Part shown: piece by piece, positions 33,487 through 45,275 of the stretch
Layout: each line of letters starts with the position of its first letter
Numbering within the stretch: position 1 is the first letter of the stretch
Assembly (NCBI GenBank): GCA_015680905.1
Contig: CM027378.1
Coordinates: 44,675,001 to 44,739,000 of the forward strand
DNA: 64,000 nt
Direction of reading: 5' to 3'
DNA from: Coptis chinensis
Lineage: Eukaryota; Streptophyta; Magnoliopsida; Ranunculales; Ranunculaceae
Notes under the pieces: generated by a model
What the model was told of the DNA's origin: nothing
The model's database searches: none
What the model saw: the letters and a program-made list of their open reading frames with translations, nothing else
Program-made: the position numbers and the translations under genes

Positions 33487-35037
33487 AAAGATGAGAAATT
33501 AGAATAAGTGACAAAAAAATGGAGTTCTAACTACTCTCGTTTCGCTGAGTGCGATTGCATTAACCATATGCAACAAGGCCTTAAACCACTAGGAGTTCCC
33601 TAGTGGACGAGTTATAGCCTCGTGAGAGTTTTCCAGTGAAGGTACTTACAAACTTCAACTATACTACAATGACTAAGAAATAAAACTATTGTTTCCTCAT
33701 TCATGTCCCAACTATCTATACATCTCACTAGCAAATGAATAAGAATAACCAAGTCAAAAACCTAAGCTAATATATGCATAATAATCACTCATCTATGATA
33801 CGAATATAAATACTATGAGTAATACTATGAAATGCCTAGCGAGGTTAGTTTTGAAAACTTCGAATAAGCGTCCTTAAGTAGGTCCTCACATAAATGTCAA
33901 GGCGAAAACCACTCGATTTTTTCCGCTCAAGTTTCGCTACTCCGATTAATGCGATTGGGCACACTTTACCTTACAATCTCAATGACAACAAGGAAGCCGG
34001 AGTCGATCAAACACATCTGCCACTTACTATCACACTAACCTATTCCTAATTGAGCTAGAGGTCTTTATTAGGTGTTGCAGGGATTAGGAGATGGTTTAAG
34101 AAGGAAAGAAATGGATATTCAAAAGGACAAGTCTGAGATAGTAGAGTCTTCATATTATGTAACTTAGAGAAAACCTTGTTATTTACTTTTGCTTCTACAC
34201 TTTGTTTCCATCCTTAGCCATATTTTTTTTCTTTTTCTTTGGCTTTTAACTCCTTTTATTCTATTTTTTCAGAGTTTTTACTTTATTTTTATTTTTATTT
34301 TTCTTTTCTTTGGATGGAAACTTCTTTTCTTTATTTTCTAAAGCAATTAACTAACTTTTGTTTACACCTGTTTTTCTCTTCTTCTTTCTTCCTCATTCTA
34401 TTCTCAGACTTATTCTAGATTGGGTAGGTTGATTTTATTTTTATTTTTATTTTGTTTTGTTTTGTTTTTGGGGTAAAGGATTTGTGGGTTATGAAAGGCT
34501 AAAGAAAGGCTCGGAGAGGGGACTAGCGGAAAATAATTCATAGGTTTGAATTTCTGGCTATATCGATCCAAAGAGGGCCTAAATTCTCGCTTAGGATATG
34601 GCATAGTGATCAAGCAAGTGGACGATATGATTTCTCTATCCGGATTTTACTTCTCCCTTGTGTCATTTCTCAAATGTTTCGGCTCATATAAGGCTTTAGG
34701 CTATATTCTCACAGGATTTGTAGAATAAAGTACTCTAGCCTAGCTTTCAGAAACTTTCTTGCTAACAATCATAGATACTCATGTAATATATTTATAGATA
34801 GATGCAAAGATTATTACCTACATATTAACCTAAGTTTCTAACAATTATTATTCTCGATCAAAGCTACATTGAGACTTCTAGATTGTTAAGAGCATAGAGA
34901 AAGAAAACAATACCAATATTCCTAAGTGTATAGCATAAACTTATTTATTTATGTTTTGAAAAATTTTAACTTGAAAACAAATGCATATTATACATTTCTA
35001 TATCCTAACAGATGCCTTAATTACACGTGTTTCTATG

Positions 35038-35071
35038 CCCCCAAACAAGAAACATGCTTTGTCCTCAAAGC
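35038..35071 (-). promoter_or_regulatory. Hairpin plus G-run after Ath3 aORF2
   Basis: On the - strand GCTTTG-AGGA-CAAAGC forms a perfect 6-bp stem and is followed by TTGTTTGGGGG. It corresponds to Ath1 9359-9394 and Ath4 63779-63813. Confidence 0.5.
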
Positions 35072-35280
35072 ATTTAAATAAAGAAGGTAGAAAAATACCG
35101 TGGAAACGCTGTGAAATTTTGGGACATCCGCAAAACAAGGTTAGAACATACTAATATAGGAAATAAAAATACCGACGCGAACTCTATAAGAGTTCCACCC
35201 ATTATGGGGTTAATGAATTAAATTTGCTTGGGACATAAGCGGAGACAATAACAAAACAAAAACTTACCTTATCTCCCCGC

Positions 35281-36189
35281 TTTAAGCATCCTCCTCCTCC
35301 TTAAAAGAGATGAGGTTCCTTCGCATCCTGCCAGTCCATTATAACTTGCCAAGCTTGCCACCATTTATCATCTACTAATGCTAACCTGTTAAGTGTTATT
35401 ATGTCTGATGGGATGTACGGGGCGACCAAATGAGGCTGCACCTGCCATCCCGGCCAAGTCATTATTCGCAATGAGCGAACCACCCAATTGGTGGGTCTCA
35501 TGACTTCAACCCTTTTCCAATCTGTGAATTTTTCACAGAATACAGGTAAACAACTACGCATGATGCGGCTTACTAAAACAGGCATAAGAAGATACTTACG
35601 CCTCATGCTTTGGGCTCTCTTAAGACTAGCGACTAAAACTCGGGGAATGTCATATCGGCGACGTCCCTCAGCTAAAGCGAGGAAAATGTCACCTGCAGTA
35701 CTGTTTGCAGAAATGAACTGCCATTCCCCCAAAATATTCATCAGGATGAATAACATGGTGGTGCCTACGTTTAGGGAAAGGCTACCAAGGGCAATGCTAT
35801 ATCGCCCCTGGTCCATTACTCGAAATACCCCCATAATACTCATGGAAATATGTATAATCATAAAGGTATGCATTATCGGTCATATATGCCCATGTGTGAA
35901 CATGATCAGGTATTGGTAATCCTGAAACTAAAGCGACTACATTTTTATTGAATTGATGTGTCGTGTCATCGACTACGATGGAGAATTCTTGTTCTCCATC
36001 CTGATTACAATAGAATTTAACGTGGTCGTAGAAATAAGCAGTAAGCTTTGGTGAATATGAATCGTCATCACTTACCAGTAGATGACGCCATCCTAATCGC
36101 GGGGATCGTGGCCGGAACCAATGTCCATAGGTCTCGGTTCCCAATACGTCTTCGAAAGACTGTTCAGGTATGACTATAGGAGATGTCAT
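35281..36189 (-). pseudogene. Ath3 accessory ORF2 (aORF2)
   Basis: Start ATG 36189 (MTSPIVIPEQSFEDVLG); an in-frame ATG also lies at 36234, but the shorter start is the one conserved in Ath1 and Ath4. The first frame runs through SPKLTAYFYDHVKFY and VVALVSGLPIPD, then a short deletion in the YYGGG codons (near 35835) shifts it. The second frame (to 35301) covers GRYSIALGSLSLNVGTTMLF, GDIFLALAEGRRRYDIPRV, KYLLMPVLVSRIMRSCLP and WQDAKEPHLF. A last frameshift replaces the acidic EEEDA end. About 300 residues when whole. Function unknown. Confidence 0.72.
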
Positions 36190-36970
36190 CTCAACGACTC
36201 CTTGAACAGTTCCAAAAATCCTGGAAAGACCCACAAAAAATTGGAACTTCTGTGTTCACAGATGGCGGGCTGTAGTGCTTCGCTATGGAAGCTGGTCGCT
36301 TCGGGGGTTTTAAAATTTCAGTTGTTTGCCGGTCGCTCTCATCGAGTTTTAGAATTACAGAGTTTGGGCGCGGGTCACACTCAAGGAGGGCGCGGGTCGC
36401 GCTCTGACTAAACTGTGTGAAATTGTACAGGCCTTGCAGCGCTTCGTAAGAATCTTTGAAACAGGGAGTTTAGAGGAAAAAGAAGGAAAAGCTTGGAGCG
36501 AAAGGTGCGGGATAATGGTGGGGTGTAGTGTGGTTTGTTAGTGTAGAATGAAGGGAGTTTAAATAGGTTCTGAGCTTCCAAAATGAATTGGCAAGTTCCC
36601 AAATTGTTTAAAGGCAATTTCCGAAAATAGGAAAATTCCAACCCCGAAAACGGAAACAAACCATTTTCGTGATTTTCTAAAAATCCTGGTATCTTTCATA
36701 ATGGATTTAGAATAGTAACTTCTAAACTCTCCTACATTTCATGCTACCACCACACAAATCATAGATATGCCGATATCGGCCAAATTCTCAACCTTTCCTC
36801 CAAAACAACTTTACAGCAGATGATCATATAACAAATTATATTAAAACTAAAATTTAAAGGCAAACAACATAAAACAAACACCTTAATATTTAAATTTAAC
36901 AACTGAATTAAAATCCAACTAATAAAACAAAATCATGAAATAACAGCGAACACAAACTGATGGTGAACAC
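36190..36970 (-). other. Ath3 spacer between aORF1 and aORF2
   Basis: Holds, on the - strand, a TATTTAAA box (36558-36565), a GC-rich leader-like stretch with GAGCGCGACC-type repeats (about 36285-36410) and an acceptor-like CCAG ending at 36221, 31 bases before the aORF2 start. The polypurine-like tract seen in Ath1 after aORF1 is lost in a deletion of about 100 bp near 36830. Confidence 0.6.
36558..36565 (-). promoter_or_regulatory. TATA-like box upstream of Ath3 aORF2
   Basis: TATTTAAA on the - strand, followed by CATTCTACACTAACAAACCA. Same place and spacing as in Ath1. Confidence 0.4.
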
Positions 36971-38109
36971 CTAGTTATGTGATGAAGATGGACCCTGAGA
37001 TGGAGATTGGCTTGAACCATCTGTCCTTCGGCGACGACGCTCATGCCTGTCGGACTCGGCTGAAACAGAGTCCTCCACGGGTGGCATGCGTCGTAGCATC
37101 TCTATTCGGAACAAGCGATGTGCTTCCATCTCAGTCCTGAGTACTGCATACTGGGCTTGTTGATGCTGGTGGATAGTCTCCATGTTAGACAAGATATCGT
37201 CCTGAACCCCTTCGAGCATTTCAAATCTCGTCTGAAGGTTCGTTTGCTTCTTTCGAACTACAATCTATCTATCTCGGATATCTTCACAAATACCATAAAC
37301 GCAACGCAAGGTAGTTTGCAACACTTGCATGCGTTCTAAATTAGAACTACATTTATCTAATGCATCATCATCCAGACATGTCATATCCTCCCTTTCATCC
37401 TCCGTCTCAACCATTTTTTCTTCAGACAACGGCCAAGTCTCTTGGATGCAATCCGTATAGATACTTGCATTAGAATGCAATTTGATCTTAATAGGAGTAG
37501 ATCTTGCGATAGCTCTAAAGGAGAGCATGATCTTAGTGATCAATACGGGAAGAGGCGCCAAGCTCTTCCCCACTCCTCGAATCACATTAAACATTAAATC
37601 GAGGATGCAGAAATTATACTTATTTGTTTGCAAAATCCGAGAACGTCGCGGACATTGCGGGCCGATATCACCGACTTTGTCTTTTCAGGGGCGTTCCTAC
37701 CAATCCACCGAGCTCTGACCGGTTGATTGGTTCTCGTGGATTGATCGGGGACGAATGAGATATCGGATTGTATTCACCCTCCACGACGGTATCCTTCATC
37801 AAAGCGGGAACTCCAATATCTTTGGGATTCCGAATTGTCGCTACTGAGTTGCTTTCAAGCGTAATTCCTAACATTCGGCCCAACAACCGTCCTCGTTACT
37901 TCCTCCTCGTTCTCGCTACCTTTATGAAAATCCTATCCCTCCAATTCTCGCTTCTTATAAAACTGTTCTACCAAATCATAGTGATAGAACTCCTCGGTCG
38001 AAAGTACCACAGTCCGTTCAATGCCTCTTAATCATCTGCGTCATAAAATGGGCGAATTTATCGGAAGCAAACGCGCGTGCTCGCAAAATTCTTCGTCAGT
38101 AAGCGCCAT
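36971..38109 (-). pseudogene. Ath3 accessory ORF1 (aORF1), frameshifted
   Basis: Start ATG 38109 (MALTDEEF) by alignment with Ath1 and Ath4; the first frame soon ends. Open parts at 37633-37265 (YNFCILDLMFNVIRGVGKSL, LITKIMLSFRAIARS, acidic ETEDEREDM) and 37219-36971 (coiled-coil-like, then RHERRRRRTD and SQSPSQGPSSSHN) cover the C-terminal two thirds. The basic patch and Ser-rich tail are identical in type to Ath1. No membrane segment. Confidence 0.68.
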
Positions 38110-39133
38110 TGAAGTTTCGAGACAACTAATGGTTTTGTAGACTGTGGGGGAGGCGAGTTTGAAGAAAAACTACTAAAAACAACGGTGGTGGCGGTGGTTA
38201 CTTGAATTGGTCGCTATTTTTCGGAGTTGGGGTGGTGGTGGTAATGGTTTAGAGAAGATTTTAGTTTGATTTGATTATCTTGGTGTGGGTGTAGTTAGGT
38301 TTTCTTCTCTCTCTCTATTTTTTTTTATTTTGGTTTTTAAGGTTTGATTTAAACTTGGTAACCGGCAGGATTGAAAGGGAAAGAATTGCACGTTTTTGGG
38401 AAGGAAGGAGACGCACAGTCGTGCGTGTGGTTTGGGCCCAAGCCCAATTTGAATTCCGAAATTTTCTGATTTTTCGCGCAATTTCAAATTCAATTTGCTG
38501 CTTCGTTACTGGCCCGATTTTGGCGAATGAGTTATGGAAATGATCAGTAGAGAATTTACAATCCAATGATCTATAAAACACTCAATTCCAACCATGGGTG
38601 TCGTATAAGAGGGTGGAAAAATGCCTCGAAGTGCGTGTGTGACGTAAGTTATGCGAACAAAGGAAATCTAAGTTTAGATTACGTCAACCCAATTGAACTA
38701 CAAGTAATGGGCGTAAGCAACACAAATGGAAAGTTCGAGCAATCCAGATGGAAAGACCGATTGCCCACCCCCAAACAAATTTTTACTCACAAAATTTGTT
38801 CTAACGCGGGTCGTTTAAAGTCAGATTCCCAAGACTTGTTGGATTGCTATTTCTATGATTAAGAATTTTTTTTATTATTATTTATTTGATTATATATATA
38901 TATTTTATTAGTTTATTATAAGAAAAACGAAAACAATAAATACATAATTCACCCCATAGAGGAACATGACTCAAAAACCGAGAAAACATGCAAAAGTGGA
39001 AAACGTGAATTATGTTAACTGTGGACTTAGGATTCGGTACTTACAGCCACACACTCCATAGGGAGGGCCCGGTTACCTCAATGGTGCACTTACCACTATA
39101 TGAAAGTGAAAGGAAGTACACCAATGACAAAGG
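38110..39133 (-). other. Ath3 spacer between pol and aORF1
   Basis: Non-coding. On the - strand it holds the hairpin AACAAATTTT/AAAATTTGTT followed by TTTGGGGGTGGG (38765-38800), as after pol in Ath1 and Ath4. Confidence 0.6.
38765..38800 (-). promoter_or_regulatory. Internal hairpin plus polypurine-like tract after Ath3 pol
   Basis: On the - strand AACAAATTTT pairs with AAAATTTGTT across a 7-base loop, and GGGGGTGGG follows. Same arrangement as Ath1 5575-5611. Confidence 0.5.
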
Positions 39134-40594
39134 TCAATCCTCATAGACAGGGTCCTGTAAAAGGACTTCCTCTACATCAGGGGACAGAAGTTCGTGAAAA
39201 TGTTTTAACCGTTGACCATTAACTTGAAAGGTACTGTTGTCATTTGGATTTACCAAGGTGATTGCCTCGTAAGGGGTGACTTCAGTAACCAGAAACGGGC
39301 CAGACCAACGGGTTTTTAGCTTTCCTGGGAAAATATGTAGACGGGAGTTGTAAAGCAAGACCTTTTGACCGACCACAAACTCTTTGCGCAAGATTTGCTT
39401 ATCATGAACATGTTTCATGTTAGCTTTATAATCCTTCGCGAGATCGTAAGAATCGCTACGGATTTCTTCAAGCTCATTCAATTGCAACTTGCGTTTGACA
39501 CCTGCCTCATCAATATTGAAGTTAAGGCTTTTTATAGCCCGCAGAGCACGGTGCTCTAATTCAACGGGCAAATGACATGGTTTCCCAAATACAAGTCTAA
39601 AGGGAGACATACCTATAGGAGTTTTGAAAGTAGTTCTATACGCCCATAAGGCATCCGATAGACGCTCGACCGATCTTTTCCTATCGGGGTTTACAGTTGT
39701 TTCTAAAATCTTTTTGATTTCCCTATTAGAAACTTCTACTTGTCCGCTAGTTTGTGGATGATAAGGAGTTGCTACTTTGTGTGTAACTCCATACTTTTTC
39801 ATTAGGGATGCAACAACTCTGTTGCAAAAATGTGTTCCACCATCACTAATGATGGCTTTAGGAATGCCAAATCGACAGAAAATATATTCTTTAATAAAAA
39901 ATACAACGGTCTTATGGTCATTGCTACGGCAAGCTAGGGCCTCTATCCATTTAGACACGTAGTCCACGGTAACTAGAATATAAATGAAACCTTGGGAAAC
40001 AGGGAAAGGACCCATGAAATCAATGCCCCAAACGTCAAAAATTTCTACTATCAAGATTGGATTTAATGGCATCATATTACGTTTCGTGATTCGCCCAAGT
40101 TGTTGGCAACGAATACACATCTTGCAATGCACTTGGGCATCCTTAAAAAGGGTAGGCCAATAAAATCCACATTGAAGAACTTTAGCGGCTATTTTCATCC
40201 CACTAAAATGGCCACCACACTCTTTGTCATGGCAGAACGATAGAACTTCATTATATTCCTACTGGGGAATACAACGACGAATAATCTGATCCGCACAATA
40301 CTTAAAAAGGTATGGCTCATCCCAGTAGTATAACTTAACTCTGGCCAAGAACTTCTTACGTTCATTTCTTGACCAATTATAAGGCATAATATCAGCCACT
40401 AAATAATTTACAATGTCAGCATACCATGGTGCTGAAAAAATCGCATACAGATGCTCATCAGAAAAAGAGTCCGGTATGGACTCAGAATCAGTCTGATCGT
40501 CGTTTGTGAGTCTAGATAAGTGGTTGGCAACTATGTTTTCGACCCTTTTTTGTCCTTTATTTCTAATGTGAACTCTTGCAGGAGAAGGATCCAT
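39134..40594 (-). pseudogene. Ath3 RNase H end and integrase, one nonsense codon
   Basis: A single frame with one TAG at 40259-40261. It starts in the exit of RNase H ([12 protein letters not shown]). The integrase has the HHCC region (HDKECGGHF...CKMCIRC), the DDE core ([31 protein letters not shown]) and a GPF/Y module ([16 protein letters not shown]). The C-terminus LLQDPVYED is the intact form. The part after the TAG (from 40198) is fully open for 354 residues. It is the best integrase in the window. Confidence 0.88.
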
Positions 40595-41155
40595 CGGATT
40601 AATTTCTGCTTAGCATCCTTCTTTGCAAGAAGGTACTTAAGGGCTGCATGGTCCGTGTAAACTAAAGTTTTAGAACCAACCAAATAAGGACCTAAACTTA
40701 TCTAAAGCATAAATGACAGACTAAGAATTTTTTCGGTAGTTGAATAATTCCGTTGAGCATCATTTAAGGTTTTACTAGCATAATAAATAACGATGGACTT
40801 ATTATCTAGTTTTTGTCCCAAGATCGCACCAACCTGCATAGTCACTAGCATCACACATGAGTTCGAAGGTTTAGACCAATGGGGAGGGCTGTATAATTGG
40901 TGTAGAGGTTAGGCGGCTTTTAAAGTTTCAAAAGCCTTATACAGTTAAAATTAAAATCAAAGATTGCATCTTTCAAAAGCAGATTAGTTAAAGGCCTAGC
41001 TATTTTCGAAGTCTTTAATAAACCGCCTATAAAACTGCATGGCCTAGAAAGGCTCTAATATCATGGACAGTCCGTGGTTTAGGTAGGGTCGCTATCTTAT
41101 CTAGTTTGGCTTTATCTACTTCGATGCCATCACTAGATAATGATGTGACCTAGTA
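40595..41155 (-). pseudogene. Ath3 RNase H, degenerate
   Basis: Small indels and stops break this stretch. Fragments matching the Ath1 RNase H ([22 protein letters not shown], and the FLGHA connection) are still visible on the - strand. Confidence 0.75.
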
Positions 41156-41911
41156 CTATGCCCTTTTCACCATGAAATGACACTTTTCCCAGTTTAAAAC
41201 GAGGCTCTTTTCTTCACACCGTGTCAAAACCTTAGACAGGTTAGACAAACAGTCTGTGAAGGAGTCTCCATAAATAGAAAAATCATCCATGAAAACTTCC
41301 ATAAAGCGCTCTACCATGTCACTAAATATATGAAACATACACCACTGGAAGGTACCAGGAGCATTACAAAGGCCAAAAGGCATTCGTTTATAGGCATACG
41401 TTCCAAAGGGACATGTGAAGGTAGTCTTTTCTTGGTCATCAATATCAATAATAATCTGAAAATAGCCTGAGTAGCCATCCAGAAAACAATAAAAAGCATG
41501 ACCAGCTAGGCGTTCGAGCATTTGATCTATAAAAGGTAAAGGAAAGTGATCCTTCCATGGCATAGCATTTAAACGTCTGTAATCAATACAGATCCTCCAT
41601 TTCATAGGACCTTGTGTGACAATATAGTCACCCTTCCCGTTACGTACCATGGTAACTCCCGATTTCTTAGGAACTACATGAATGGGGCTTACCCATTCGC
41701 TATCAGAGATTGGGTATATGATACCCACATCGAGTAATCGTAAAACTTCTTCCCTAACCACCTCTTTCATGGCAGGGTTCAAGCGACGCTGAGGTTCGCG
41801 AGAAGTCTTCACGTTATCCTCCAAATGGATACGATGAGTGCAAACATTAGGGTCAATTCCCTTAATGTCGGCTAGGGACCAACCAATCGCCGACCGATGT
41901 TCCCTAATCAC
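41156..41911 (-). CDS. Ath3 reverse transcriptase domain, open
   Basis: An open frame of 251 residues covers most of RT. In order: [79 protein letters not shown], the catalytic FMDD ([11 protein letters not shown]) and [10 protein letters not shown]. It is part of a longer polyprotein, so 41911 is not a real start. The FMDD form and [12 protein letters not shown] mark the Athila lineage. Downstream RNase H is broken, so full Pol cannot be made. Confidence 0.85.
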   Translation of the reverse strand: MIREHRSAIGWSLADIKGIDPNVCTHRIHLEDNVKTSREPQRRLNPAMKEVVREEVLRLLDVGIIYPISDSEWVSPIHVVPKKSGVTMVRNGKGDYIVTQGPMKWRICIDYRRLNAMPWKDHFPLPFIDQMLERLAGHAFYCFLDGYSGYFQIIIDIDDQEKTTFTCPFGTYAYKRMPFGLCNAPGTFQWCMFHIFSDMVERFMEVFMDDFSIYGDSFTDCLSNLSKVLTRCEEKSLVLNWEKCHFMVKRA

Positions 41912-42860
41912 CCGGATTAAACGTGTCTCTTCATTCTTAGATAATGAGAGAAGATATAATTACGGATGACTACCATCCGGATCAAGTTGAATATATTTTA
42001 ACTCCGGGGAAGAGGTTTAAGACCGGGGTGGAAGGAAAATCAATAGATGTTTCGTCCGGGGTCCTCATTTTGCATAATGAATACTTGCTTAGGTAGCAAG
42101 TCTTCATCTTCGAGTATATGAATCAACCGGAAGGGTCTACAATTGGTGTGGACTCAAGGATGGTGTTGACTTCCTCTAAGTAGGAGTCATTTACAAAATC
42201 TGAAGTTCCAAAAGAAAGGAATTTGTACATATTGTTTTCGGAAACGTGTTGTTAAAATAATCTTGAGCTAAACTCGATCATGCTAACCTCCCCATCTATA
42301 TAGACGAATCTGGTAATCTGTTTCATCATTTTAAAACATTTACCTCAACCGTAAGATGGCCAAAAGATAAGGACATCTTACCATCGCCGCAATTTATAAG
42401 TCGTTGGCGGTTGCCAAGAAGAAGGGGCCCTAAGATGATCGATACAGAAGTCAAGTCGTTAGCGACTTACGTATCGAGGATAACAAAATCAGCGGGATAG
42501 TAAAATCCACGAACCTTAACAAGCACGTTTTCCACTACACCCTTAGGATACTTAATTGACACGTCCGCTAATTGCAACGTTATTTTTGTAGGTTGCATTT
42601 CTGTAGACCTATTTGTTTATACAAGTAATACGGGGAGTAAGTTAACACTCGCCCCGTGTCTAATAAAGCGGCCGTCGTGTGGGAATCTCCTAAGGTGCAT
42701 TTTACTGATGGGGCGACCGGGGTCCTTGTACTTAACAATTCCATTATTTTTAGGATAAAGTTGGGAACCGCTCAGTTAAAAAGCGTCTTTAGGTATGTTG
42801 GTCTTACGCCTAGTAGTGCACAACTCTTTAAGAAACTTAGCGTGGTTAGAGAGCTTTTAA
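41912..42860 (-). pseudogene. Ath3 protease and linker
   Basis: The active site reads LLDTGASVNLLP near 42662-42630 (- strand), with the canonical DTGA. Downstream linker segments match Ath4 57516-58180 but contain several indels. Confidence 0.72.
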
Positions 42861-44793
42861 TAGCCGAGAAAAGGAAGGTTTATCGTTAGATTCTTGAAAA
42901 CGTTCCTAATCTCCTCAAAGTTTGTATCCCCGGTTAGCATGGCTAACCGAGGGAATGGTGGTTTCGCTCTAAATTTAGCGTATGGCTCGACTTGATGTGT
43001 TACCTTGGCTTTCTGTTTCTTAGTTTGTTGTTTAACTGGTACCTCTATAGTGGTAGGCTCTTCAGTTTCTACTGCGGTATCTAGTTCGATATCCGGTGTA
43101 GGGAGTACTGATGGGGTAACTATAGGCATAGTTACTGTGTTATCAACCACTCTTCCAGAGCAGAGAGTGGTGATGGCATTAAGGTCACCTACGATTATAG
43201 TTTCAGTACTAGTGTTACCGTTTACCTCAAAGGCTGTGTTTGCTGTTTTAGGGTTTGGTATCGCTTGTCCTGGAAACACGTCTTTTAGTTGGGCTTTCTC
43301 TTAGGCTAACTGTTGTATGCCCTGATTTATGGATTGTAAGGTCTGTTGGTTTGATTGAGTCATTGATTGGAAAAGTTGTTGGGTAACCTGTATAAAGGCG
43401 TCTATAACGATCCGGATGTGATGGTGTAGTAGTCACGGTGGTTTGGAACTATCTCACGTTGATTATTTATGGGTGGGTTGTGATAGTTACTATTGTTAAC
43501 CGGAACGATACCTCTATTGGTATTATAACTATTATAATTACCCTGACTTTGTGCTAAACCTTGTCGTGGTTGCGCTTGGTTGTTATAATTACTATAATTT
43601 CCCTGACTTTGTCCCTGTCCTTGCCTAGGTAGAGCTTGATCATAGTTGTTTGCTTGCCTAACATTTTGGTTATTCAACCCTGGAGGTGAAACTTGTTGAT
43701 GATTTCGCCAACTAAAGTTAGGATGTTGTCTCCATGGGGCATTAGGAATAGGATAGCTATTAATGGAGCAAACATTGTCTTGCTCTAATTGTTGTTGTTC
43801 ATAGGCGAGAGGACAATAGGATTCAGGGTGCTCAGGACTCAAACAGACATTACATGGGTTGGAGTTAACATTCATGACGGGAATAGGCTTTTGTTGTACA
43901 GAAATAGCCTCAACCTTTTTAGTTAGAGATTCTATTAAAATTTTAAGTTCTAGATCGGGTTTCATCTCAAACATACCGGTGCCCTTAACTGTTGAAGAAG
44001 AACTAACAGAGCGGGGGATATCATCACTACCCCCCCAATTGTTATTACGTTTAGTTTGATCTTCTAAAAATTTGTAAGCCTCTCGAGACTCCTTTACTTA
44101 GGAAACTACCCCCATTCATTATGTCAAGGACTTCTTTATGGTGATGTTGAAGTCCTTTGAAAAAGGCACGAACTAACGTGTCTTTTGCTAGGTTATGGTG
44201 TGGACACTCAATAAGCAGATCGGTGAAACGATTCCAAGCCTCAGAAAATGATTCATGAGGATTTTGTCGGAAAAAATGAATCTTGGAAAGCATCTCATCC
44301 GTCTTTAGGGGTGGGTAAAATGTTCCATAAACAGCTGAACAAGTTTAGCCCACGAGTCCACAGAGTTAGGCGCTTGGCCAGTTAACCAAGACGCTGCCTT
44401 ATCGGCTAAGGTGAAGGGAAATACCCTCAGTTTAATTTGTTCCGTACCAACTGTAGGATGATGGAATGTTGTAAGGACTTGTTCAATCCTACGCATGTGT
44501 TGATAAGGTTTTTCATGATCTAAACCATGGAAAACGGGTAACAAATTAAATATGTTTGGGGGAATTTGAAAATCCCCCACTGGGTCTGCTAGAACGATGC
44601 AAGATTTAGGGCTATCGCTCAAGGCTTTGTAAACGTCGGAGAGAGGAGTCTCTCTTTCTTTAGCCATTATGTCAGGTGTGGTTGGTGGAATAGTAGCTAG
44701 AGGTGTAGTGATTGGTATACTCGATAGATTTGTTTGTTGACGCTGACGGTTAATTACGTTCGGTGTTTTTCTCCGACCAGACCTTAATCTCAT
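42857..44793 (-). pseudogene. gag: Ath3 gag, frameshifted
   Basis: Start ATG 44793 (MRLRSGRRKTPNV). The gag domain is open to 44305 (FHGLDHEKPYQHMRRIEQVL, LRVFPFTLADKAASWLTG), then shifts at the HFYPPLK region. It continues in 44293-44051 (NPHESFSEAWNRFTDLL, FFKGLQHHHKEVLDIMNGG). The third segment (43974-43402) has the CCHC knuckle CX2CX4HX4C (CNVCLSPEH) and an N/Q/G-rich region with repeated QGQ-NY-YNNQ. The last part (43279-42857) leads towards protease. Confidence 0.85.
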
Positions 44794-45260
44794 GCAAGTC
44801 TAAGTCTAAACACGACAACACTCCAAACAATCTTGATATTTTAGTATAAACCTCTAACTGGAGATGCGAGGTATGGAAGAAAGGAATACCACGATAGCGT
44901 CCTTGCTTCGCTTATGAAATAGCGTCTTGTTTTGGCGTGTTGATGTAAATAACAAGTTAGAACACCGAAAAACTTAAAAATCGAAGTTGAAACAAAACCT
45001 AGAGAAAACGGAAAATTTAGCTTAGAGGGCGGTCGCTCAAGTAACTTGAAATTCTAGTGTTTTAGGTATGGTCGCTCAAGGTTCGAGCTTTTTTGGGCGC
45101 AGTGCTTCGGATAGGGCGGTCGCTCCGTGTATATTTTTGCGGAACTTTTCAACGCTGAAACGGACAACCACAGTATGAATCAAACAAGGGTGGGTGGGTT
45201 TAATGGGACTTAAAAATGTCTAATTATACTATGAAAACAATGCTAAAGTGAAACTAAGAT
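44794..45260 (-). other. Ath3 5' leader
   Basis: Between primer site and gag. GC-rich GAGCGACC motifs recur at 45031, 45070 and 45118 (as GGTCGCTC on the + strand). A small stem TCAAG-TTA-CTTGA lies near 45036-45050. Confidence 0.6.
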
Positions 45261-45273
45261 GGCAGCGGCGCCA
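45261..45273 (-). promoter_or_regulatory. Ath3 primer binding site (tRNA-Asp type)
   Basis: On the - strand TGGCGCCGCTGCC starts two bases after the LTR. Plant tRNA-Asp ends CAACGGCGCCA, so the first eight bases pair perfectly and the ninth makes one mismatch. Athila elements are known to use tRNA-Asp. Confidence 0.78.
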
Positions 45274-45275
45274 TT

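Larger units (their letters stand above)
33451..35280 (-). other. Ath3 non-coding 3' region
   Basis: Matches Ath1 9156-10975 in order. It holds the 3' polypurine tract complement (33453-33464), hairpin GCTTG-TCCT-CAAGC (33473-33486), the CCACTAGG-type hairpin near 33588-33608, a conserved block near 34555-34595, and a second hairpin plus C-run at 35038-35071. No gene seen. Confidence 0.65.

Noticed and set aside
45261-45273. tRNA gene fragment
   Set aside because: Only the last bases of tRNA-Asp are matched, next to an LTR; this is a primer binding site.
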